Shown here: positions 27,268-32,466 of the stretch, piece by piece
Layout: every line of letters starts with the position of its first letter
Numbering within the stretch: the first letter of the stretch is position 1
Assembly (NCBI GenBank): GCA_902537275.1
Contig: CACBAW010000008.1
Span: 1-32,466 of the forward strand
DNA length: 32,466 nt
Source of the DNA: an uncultured Synechococcaceae cyanobacterium
GTDB taxonomy: Bacteria > Cyanobacteriota > Cyanobacteriia > PCC-6307 > Cyanobiaceae
Reading direction: 5' to 3'
Translations under genes and position numbers: made by a program
The notes under the pieces: generated by a model
What the model was told of the DNA's origin: nothing
Database searches by the model: none
Seen by the model: the letters and a program-made list of their open reading frames with translations, nothing else

Positions 27268-27828
27268 ATGTCGATCGAAATGGTCTCTATTTTTTCATCA
27301 CTACATAAGTCTTGTCAAAGACTATTTATTTTTCTTCCATTAATTATTGGTTTACTTATTAATCCAATCTCTGCAAACGCACTCTATCCTAGTGATCCTT
27401 CATCAGTTGACGTTCTAAAAGATGATCTTCACGGTGCCGACCTTCATAATACTGAATATGTTAAATATGATTTATCTAATCAAGATTTAGGTGAAGCTAA
27501 TCTTCAAGGCGCATATATGAGTGTAACCACAGCAAAAAACTCTAGTTTTAAAGGAGCCAATATGACAGACCTTATTGCATATGCAACACGCTTTGATAAC
27601 GCTGACTTTACTGATGCAAATCTTACCAATGGTGAACTAATGAAAAGTGTTTTTGATGGAGCAATTATTGATGGAGCAGACTTTACAGATGCAAATCTTG
27701 ATCTTTCTCAGAGAAAATCATTATGTGAGAGAGCTAGCGGAACTAACTCACAAACTGGAGTAAATACAATTGATAGTCTTGAATGCTCAGGATTAAAAGG
27801 TTACATGCCTCCAAAGCCAAAAGCATAA
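27268..27828 (+). CDS. Exported pentapeptide-repeat protein
   Basis: About 186 residues. A signal peptide covers the first 38 residues (hydrophobic LFIFLPLIIGLLINPISANA with an AxA-like cleavage site), so the protein is lumenal or periplasmic. Pentapeptide repeats of the A(D/N)Lxx type run from about residue 50 to 145 (DLHGA, DLGEA, NLQGA, ADFTDA), forming a right-handed quadrilateral helix. Two Cys near the C-terminus (in KSLCERA and SLECSG) could form a disulfide. Function unknown; similar lumenal proteins occur across cyanobacteria and plastids. I chose ATG at 27268; TTG at 27265 and ATG at 27280 are alternatives. Confidence 0.85.
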   Translation: MSIEMVSIFSSLHKSCQRLFIFLPLIIGLLINPISANALYPSDPSSVDVLKDDLHGADLHNTEYVKYDLSNQDLGEANLQGAYMSVTTAKNSSFKGANMTDLIAYATRFDNADFTDANLTNGELMKSVFDGAIIDGADFTDANLDLSQRKSLCERASGTNSQTGVNTIDSLECSGLKGYMPPKPKA

Positions 27829-27837
27829 TATTTAAAG

Positions 27838-28206
27838 CTAACTAACTTCAGAAGGGAAGATGTTACCAGGCTCTTTTGATCCTGGTTTTTTGCTATACCA
27901 CCATTCTTGTATATCAGAAGAAAATTTCTTTGAAAAAAGGGTTACAACTGTCTCAACGGGTTTTGATCCAGGCTCCAATATCTGCACTGAGTAAGATGGG
28001 CATTTTCTTGAAGCCATATCAGCAACGAACCTAGACCCTATTCTTCTCCAACTAGGCTCCTTACTTCTCCAAGCAAGCCTTGAGCAGGGCCAAGGTAACT
28101 CTTCCCTATCATAAAGTCTGCAACATGGTCCAATAACCTTATAACTGTACTGACCTCCATAACTTGATTGAACGCTGCCAGTCTTGAAAAATTCAAATTT
28201 ATCCAT
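27838..28206 (-). CDS. Small conserved cyanobacterial protein of unknown function
   Basis: A 122-residue soluble protein that I cannot assign to a named family. It has no signal peptide or membrane segment, and it is rich in Trp, Arg and Ser. Cysteines occur as GPCCRLYDREELPWPCSRLAWR and a fourth in SRKCPSY, which might bind a metal or cluster, although the spacing fits no motif I know. Balanced composition, ATG start (28204-28206) and a low density of AT-rich Lys/Asn codons argue that it is real. It follows petF by 77 bp, across the petF terminator, so it either depends on readthrough or has its own promoter. Its 3' end carries the opposing gene's terminator. Confidence 0.75.
   Translation of the reverse strand: MDKFEFFKTGSVQSSYGGQYSYKVIGPCCRLYDREELPWPCSRLAWRSKEPSWRRIGSRFVADMASRKCPSYSVQILEPGSKPVETVVTLFSKKFSSDIQEWWYSKKPGSKEPGNIFPSEVS
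27865..27891 (+). terminator. Intrinsic terminator of the pentapeptide-repeat gene
   Basis: A perfect 6-bp stem ACCAGG/CCTGGT (27865-27870 and 27881-27886) with a 10-base loop is followed by five further T residues. It lies 37 bp past the gene stop, inside the 3' coding end of the opposing gene, where it encodes the KPGSKEPG stretch. No experimental support. Confidence 0.65.
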
Positions 28207-28210
28207 TTAC

Positions 28211-28239
28211 AAAAAAAAGCCACCTTTATAGAGGGTGGC
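28211..28239 (-). terminator. Intrinsic terminator of petF
   Basis: On the minus strand GCCACC (28234-28239) and GGTGGC (28219-28224) form a six-pair stem with a nine-base loop, followed by eight T residues (28211-28218). It lies 44 bp past the petF stop and immediately before the ATG of the next gene, so it probably ends most petF transcripts. Confidence 0.82.
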
Positions 28240-28283
28240 AGATAAATAATGAATAATCAACTTAGAAAAGTAAAATTTTATAA

Positions 28284-28583
28284 TTAGTACAACTCCTCTT
28301 CAGCATGAGTTGTAATTGTTACATCAGATGTTGGATAAGCGACACAAGTGAGAACAAAACCAGCTTCTAGTTGATCGTCATCTAAGAAACTTTGATCTGA
28401 TTGGTCAACACTACCTGAAGTAACTTTTCCAGCACATGTTGAACATGCTCCAGCTCTGCAGGAATAAGGAAGGTCGATACCTTGTTCTTCAGCAGCATCA
28501 AGGATGTATTGGTCATCAGGTACTTCAATAGTTGAATTGAGACCTTCACCTTCGTTGATGAGTGTAACTTTGTAAGAAGCCAT
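28284..28583 (-). CDS. petF: Plant-type [2Fe-2S] ferredoxin (photosynthetic, PetF)
   Basis: A 99-residue ferredoxin that accepts electrons from photosystem I and passes them to FNR and other enzymes. The cluster ligands are C42, C47, C50 and C80, in [15 protein letters not shown] and LTCVAYP. The C-terminus EEELY is the conserved FNR/PSI docking end of this family. ATG at 28581-28583. A strong terminator follows, and a 134 bp noncoding stretch upstream separates it from prmA, so it is probably transcribed on its own. G+C is visibly higher than in its neighbours, as expected for a highly expressed gene. Confidence 0.97.
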   Translation of the reverse strand: MASYKVTLINEGEGLNSTIEVPDDQYILDAAEEQGIDLPYSCRAGACSTCAGKVTSGSVDQSDQSFLDDDQLEAGFVLTCVAYPTSDVTITTHAEEELY

Positions 28584-28717
28584 TTAAATAAAAAATTGTT
28601 GGTAATTAATACCTATCAAATACATTTTTAACATCGATTGGGTCGATATGTGAGATTTTGAAGTAAAAAATGAAACAATAAAATGTATGAAAGAGTATCT
28701 ATAAGAAAAACTTATAC

Positions 28718-29629
28718 TTAGATTGGATCACTAGTTTTTTGGGCAGAAATGCATACCCAATCTTTTCTAGTTGATACATCCAATAATTTCAAGTTATTCT
28801 GGATTAATATTTTTATAATTTCATCTTTTTGTGAATTCAGAATTCCACTGAAAATGACTTCCCCATTGTTTCTCAAACACCTGCAAATATTTGGAATCAT
28901 TTCTTTTATTACTTCAGCAAGAATATTGCATAAAACAAAATCAAATTGTTTGAGTTGATTTTTTAAAATTACTTCATTAAAAGATCCTAAATATGTATTT
29001 AAGTATTTTAAATTACCGAAATTTAGTTGAAAATTAGAGTTAGTTGAATTTATAGCTAAATAATCATTATCCACTGCACAAACCACTTTAGCGCCAAGTA
29101 ACCTTGCGGCGACACTCAAAATTCCGCTACCACTCCCAATATCTAATACCTTTTTATCAGAAAATAAAATATTCTCCATTTTTTCGAGACAAAGATAAGT
29201 CGAAGGGTGACTTCCTGTACCAAAGGCTGCTCCAGGATCAATTTTTATGACTTGTTTATCCTTAAATTTTTCACTTAGATTTATCCAACAAGGCAATATT
29301 AAAAAATGATTTCCTACTAATTCAGGAGTCCAATATTTCTTCCAGCTTGTCAACCAATCCTCCTCTTTAATAATACTCCAGTCAAAAAATTGATTCTTAG
29401 GGGGATTAATGTTTAGAAGTTTGCTAATTATTTTTTCAAAACCACTTCTAGAACTCTCGCCCCAATCATCAATTGGAAGCCATATATTCACCTCTTTTTT
29501 ATTTTCATTTTTAATTAAATATTCAAATGAAAAACTAAATATTCCAAGCTCATTTAATTTCCAAATAATAATTTCTTCTGAATCATTTTCTATCTGAAAA
29601 GTTAGTTTATACCAATCTTTAGTTTCCAT
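28718..29629 (-). CDS. prmA: Ribosomal protein L11 methyltransferase PrmA
   Basis: A 303-residue SAM methyltransferase that trimethylates L11. The N-terminal substrate domain (residues 1-80) is followed by the diagnostic [15 protein letters not shown] at 130-144. Motif I is [15 protein letters not shown] at 161-175, and the active-site NILAEVI comes later. ATG at 29627-29629, 18 bp after the serA stop, indicating a serA-prmA transcription unit. Confidence 0.96.
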   Translation of the reverse strand: METKDWYKLTFQIENDSEEIIIWKLNELGIFSFSFEYLIKNENKKEVNIWLPIDDWGESSRSGFEKIISKLLNINPPKNQFFDWSIIKEEDWLTSWKKYWTPELVGNHFLILPCWINLSEKFKDKQVIKIDPGAAFGTGSHPSTYLCLEKMENILFSDKKVLDIGSGSGILSVAARLLGAKVVCAVDNDYLAINSTNSNFQLNFGNLKYLNTYLGSFNEVILKNQLKQFDFVLCNILAEVIKEMIPNICRCLRNNGEVIFSGILNSQKDEIIKILIQNNLKLLDVSTRKDWVCISAQKTSDPI

Positions 29630-29647
29630 TAATTAGGACATGCCGGT

Positions 29648-31234
29648 TTATAAAGTAACTGGATTAGCGTTAGTAATTCCCTCTACTTCAATAATGGTAT
29701 CAAGCAGTTTATTAGGTATTGGATCATCAATACTTAGAACCATAACAGCTTCCCCTCTAACAATTTTGCGTCCAACTTGCATTGAGGCAATATTTACATT
29801 GTTGCTACCTAATAAAGACCCCAGCTTACCAATAATGCCAGGCATATCTCTGTGCCTAGTAACCAACATATATCTGCTTGGCGATACGTTAACTGGGTAT
29901 TGATCAATACTGATAATTCTTAATTCCCCATCAGCAAAAATACTTCCTGCGACGCTATGGTCACCATTATCTCCATAAGTAGTTAATTGGAGCGAGCCAC
30001 TTGCAAATTCAGGTCTTGCCTCATCTTTAGTCTCGACTACTGAGATACCTCTTGAATCTGCTTCTAGCGAAGCATTCACATAATTAATCCTATCTCCCAA
30101 AGCTTTACTTAGAAGACCTTTTAGACTTGCTATTATTAATGGCTGGGAAGGATGTTGAACAAATTCGCCTTGAAGCTTCACCTCAAGTTTTTGAATCTTT
30201 CCACCTGAAAGCTGGCTTATAAGTAAACCCATTGTTTCAGCTAACTGTAAATGAGGTTTTAGACTATCCATAATATCAGGACTCAAACCTGGAATATTTA
30301 CCGCTGTTCGAGCTGATAAACCGAGTAAAACGTCTCTTATTTGTTCTGCAACATCAACTGCTACATTTTCTTGTGCTTCCCTAGTAGATGCTCCCAAGTG
30401 AGGGGTAAGGATAAGATTCTTTTCAACTTTCAAAAGTGGTGAATTAGATTCCAAAGGTTCTTTAGAAAATACATCTATTGCAGCACCTGCAATCAATGAT
30501 TTATTTAGAGCTTCTGCTAATGCCTCTTCGTCAATTAGGCCTCCACGAGCACAATTAATTAATTTTGCACTGGTTTTCATACTTTTTAGCACCTCTATAT
30601 TTACTAAATTCTCTGTATCTGGTGTACGAGGCAAATGCAACGTAACATAATCTGATTGTTGGAATAAATCCTCTAGATCAGATAGTTTTACTTGTATTTG
30701 TTGAGCTCTTTCAGTTGAAACGAAGGGATCATAGCCGTAAACTTCCATTCCTAATGCATTAGCAACTTTCGCTACATGAGCACCAATTTTCCCTAAACCT
30801 ACTACACCTAATTTTTTCTTGTACAGCTCATTCCCAACAAATTTCTTTCTTTCCCATTTACCTGACAAAGTACTACTGTTAGCTATTGGAATTTTTCTAG
30901 ATAAAGCCAACATCATAGCTATTGTATGTTCGGCCGCAGCTATTGTGTTACCCCCTGGAGAATTAACAACAAGGACTCCTTTTTGGGTTGCAGCCTTAAC
31001 ATCTACATTATCTACTCCAACTCCTGCTCTCCCAATGATTCTCAGTTTACTAGAAGAGTTAATAATCTCTTCAGTCACTTGAGTACCAGAGCGAATCATT
31101 AAAGCATCATAATCTTTAATAATGGAAGCTAACTCAGAGTTTGAGATTCCTATCTTCTGATCAACCTGAGCAACTTGTGAAAGAATATCTATTCCTGTTT
31201 GATCAATTGGATCTGTAATGAGAACTTTTGTCAT
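29648..31234 (-). CDS. serA: D-3-phosphoglycerate dehydrogenase SerA (ACT-domain type)
   Basis: A 528-residue enzyme oxidising 3-phosphoglycerate, the first step of serine synthesis. The NAD Rossmann motif is GLGKIG at 146-151. Catalytic residues are R230 (CARGGLIDEEAL), E259 and H279 (TPHLGAST). An intervening substrate-binding domain and a C-terminal ACT domain (from about 455, MLVTRHRDMPGIIGKLGSLLG) make this the long type found in cyanobacteria and plants. ATG at 31232-31234. It leads the serA-prmA run, with a 99 bp divergent spacer to the next gene. Confidence 0.97.
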   Translation of the reverse strand: MTKVLITDPIDQTGIDILSQVAQVDQKIGISNSELASIIKDYDALMIRSGTQVTEEIINSSSKLRIIGRAGVGVDNVDVKAATQKGVLVVNSPGGNTIAAAEHTIAMMLALSRKIPIANSSTLSGKWERKKFVGNELYKKKLGVVGLGKIGAHVAKVANALGMEVYGYDPFVSTERAQQIQVKLSDLEDLFQQSDYVTLHLPRTPDTENLVNIEVLKSMKTSAKLINCARGGLIDEEALAEALNKSLIAGAAIDVFSKEPLESNSPLLKVEKNLILTPHLGASTREAQENVAVDVAEQIRDVLLGLSARTAVNIPGLSPDIMDSLKPHLQLAETMGLLISQLSGGKIQKLEVKLQGEFVQHPSQPLIIASLKGLLSKALGDRINYVNASLEADSRGISVVETKDEARPEFASGSLQLTTYGDNGDHSVAGSIFADGELRIISIDQYPVNVSPSRYMLVTRHRDMPGIIGKLGSLLGSNNVNIASMQVGRKIVRGEAVMVLSIDDPIPNKLLDTIIEVEGITNANPVTL

Positions 31235-31333
31235 TTAAGATTGGTTCTTTAATCTTTTACTTTAACTTAATCTATAGTGTGTGTATCTTATTTTATTAAT
31301 TTGAATAAAACACAAACATTTGAGGATTGAAAT

Positions 31334-31900
31334 TTGACTAAAAGTATTGTGATATTTGAAGACATTGATAAATGTATCCAGCTATTTAATGTTTTCAAAG
31401 AAAAATCAGTAATGCTCTCTGAAGCTATTTTGATCCCACCAATAGGTGAGAAAATGTCATCAGACGAAACAGAATTGCTAAATGCGAAAGCAAATATCTT
31501 ATTCAAATCTCAAAATTTTGAAGATATAAGAATCTTAAATCCGAAACTTGATAGAAAGATCAGACAAAAAGATATGAGTAGATGGCTAATGCCATTTGGG
31601 TTTATAGCTGGAATATCTTTCTCTAATATGACAAATTTATCTACCTTCAGCTTTCTTGGTTTAAATAACATCGGGGAATCATTAATTGGAGGTCTTTTAG
31701 GAATGGGTTCAGGATATTTAGGAAGCATTATTTCTTCTGCAAGCATAAACATTAATAGAAATAAAGAGTTAAGGTCAATCATTAATTTTAATAAAGAGGG
31801 TAAATGGCTTGTTCTACTTGAAAATCAAATTGGAACTGAGTTACCATGGGCTTTGATAAAACAATCAGAAGCAAAAGATATAATTTTTTTAGAAGGCTAA
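31334..31900 (+). CDS. Conserved membrane-associated protein of unknown function
   Basis: A 188-residue protein that I cannot assign to a family. The N-terminal 80 residues look like a small alpha/beta domain (SIVIFEDIDKCIQLF, then ILIPPIGEKMSSDET). Two hydrophobic, glycine-rich segments follow at about 85-103 and 108-140 (ESLIGGLLGMGSGYLGSIISS), and a soluble C-terminus has WLVLLENQIGTELPW. The start is TTG at 31334, supported by GAGGA seven bases upstream. Its stop is immediately followed by the ATG of the photosystem II S4 gene, so the two are coupled. A membrane or photosystem-biogenesis role would be a guess. Confidence 0.75.
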   Translation: MTKSIVIFEDIDKCIQLFNVFKEKSVMLSEAILIPPIGEKMSSDETELLNAKANILFKSQNFEDIRILNPKLDRKIRQKDMSRWLMPFGFIAGISFSNMTNLSTFSFLGLNNIGESLIGGLLGMGSGYLGSIISSASININRNKELRSIINFNKEGKWLVLLENQIGTELPWALIKQSEAKDIIFLEG

Positions 31901-32466
31901 ATGATTGACTTAAAAGAAATCTTAATAAATTCAAACTACAAAAAAGAAACTGAGGAATTAATAAATATTGCTAACTTAGCTTACAAACACTGGGAAACTT
32001 ATTGGACAGGGTTTAATTCAACTTATGTTTGCGAAGAGATTTTAAAAGACTTTGAAAATTTAAATGATTTTAAATTTTTTACTTATGGAGGATTCTCCTC
32101 TTCTCAAAGATCTAGGATAGCTTGCTTTAGAGGAGATAATATTCCTGAAGAGGATGCACTAAAAAAAATTTTTCCAGCTCAAGGAATAAAAATTAATGGA
32201 AATTTTTTATTTGATAATGCTACACAAGACGACTTTAGATCCCTCTTAATTGAAAATGGAGTTAATCAAATAAAAGTTGGAGATATATGGACTATTGGCG
32301 ATAGAGGAGCACAAGGGATAATTGATAATTCAGATATTAAGCATCTGGATGAAAAGATTTTTTATTTGAGAGACGTAAAAGTAAAAGTTAATGTAGTGGG
32401 TATAGATGAATTACAAATACCTTCTGGAAGATCAAAAAAACTTGTCAATACAGTAGAAGCTTCAAC
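31901..32466 (+). CDS. Photosystem II S4-domain protein (YlmH-like), 5' part
   Basis: ATG at 31901 with zero spacing after the previous stop; the frame is open through the window end, giving 188 residues of an expected total of about 260. FFTYGGFSSSQRSRIACFRG and the segment GVNQIKVGDIWTIGDRGAQGIID match the YlmH-like family called photosystem II S4 domain protein in cyanobacteria. The S4 RNA-binding domain itself begins near the right edge (LQIPSGRSKKLVNTVEAS). The biochemical role is not established; RNA or ribosome binding is implied by S4. The assignment rests on remembered family sequence and is good but not certain. Confidence 0.85.
   Translation, partial: MIDLKEILINSNYKKETEELINIANLAYKHWETYWTGFNSTYVCEEILKDFENLNDFKFFTYGGFSSSQRSRIACFRGDNIPEEDALKKIFPAQGIKINGNFLFDNATQDDFRSLLIENGVNQIKVGDIWTIGDRGAQGIIDNSDIKHLDEKIFYLRDVKVKVNVVGIDELQIPSGRSKKLVNTVEAS

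Noticed and set aside
28038-28223. 61-codon minus frame overlapping the small protein after petF
   Set aside because: It overlaps the better-supported 122-residue frame and would start within the petF terminator region; the composition is less protein-like.
1-32466. CRISPR arrays, insertion sequences, toxin-antitoxin pairs, phage genes
   Set aside because: No direct-repeat arrays, transposase motifs, terminal inverted repeats or phage-like gene runs were seen; the window reads as ordinary core genome.

Overview
This window is an AT-rich, gene-dense stretch of core chromosome from a picocyanobacterium, almost certainly a high-light-adapted Prochlorococcus. The evidence is the very low G+C, intergenic gaps mostly under 150 bp (none reaches 300 bp), cyanobacteria-restricted families (DUF3119, DUF3086, DUF1825, the photosystem II S4-domain protein, an NblS/Hik33-type kinase, plant-type ferredoxin), and a kaiB-kaiC pair next to rplU-rpmA with no kaiA between rplU and kaiB. 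No insertion sequence, prophage gene, CRISPR array or island-like block was seen.

Layout. 1-1202: 3' part of a glycogen debranching enzyme, facing tRNA-Gly(UCC). 1335-5551 (+): a GPH-family sugar symporter, an MlaE-type lipid ABC permease, DUF3119, DUF3086 and plsY, a run with an envelope/lipid flavour. 5535-7851 (-): pyrF, tyrS and DUF1825. 8002-10110 (+): a GIY-YIG nuclease-like protein and leucyl aminopeptidase. 10122-16988 (-): a probable operon purC-bamA-lpxC-fabZ-lpxA-lpxB-msrA, combining outer-membrane protein assembly, lipid A synthesis and an apparently exported methionine sulfoxide reductase. 17121-20511 (+): purD and the NblS-like sensor kinase. 20520-22406 (-): kaiB-kaiC. 22550-23260 (+): rplU-rpmA. 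23253-23993 (-): an unassigned methyltransferase. 24070-24987 (+): truB. 24991-26181 (-): a SpoIID/LytB-domain exported protein. 26255-27828 (+): RNase Z and an exported pentapeptide-repeat protein. 27838-31234 (-): serA, prmA, petF and a small Cys-containing conserved protein. 31334-32466 (+): an unassigned membrane protein directly followed by the photosystem II S4-domain protein, which is cut by the window end.

Streamlining is visible throughout. Convergent genes overlap or nearly touch (plsY/pyrF, rpmA/methyltransferase, truB/SpoIID, nblS/kaiC), in-operon junctions are ATGA or zero-gap, several genes appear to use TTG or GTG starts, and one intrinsic terminator is written into the 3' coding end of the opposing gene.

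I found no clearly new multi-gene system. The points most worth a second look are the KaiA-less clock locus (KaiC keeps its phosphosites but has a shortened C-terminal tail), a possible 20-codon ORF coupled to rplU, an interrupted upstream start in front of the pentapeptide gene, the N-terminus of the GIY-YIG protein, and the terminator inside a coding sequence.
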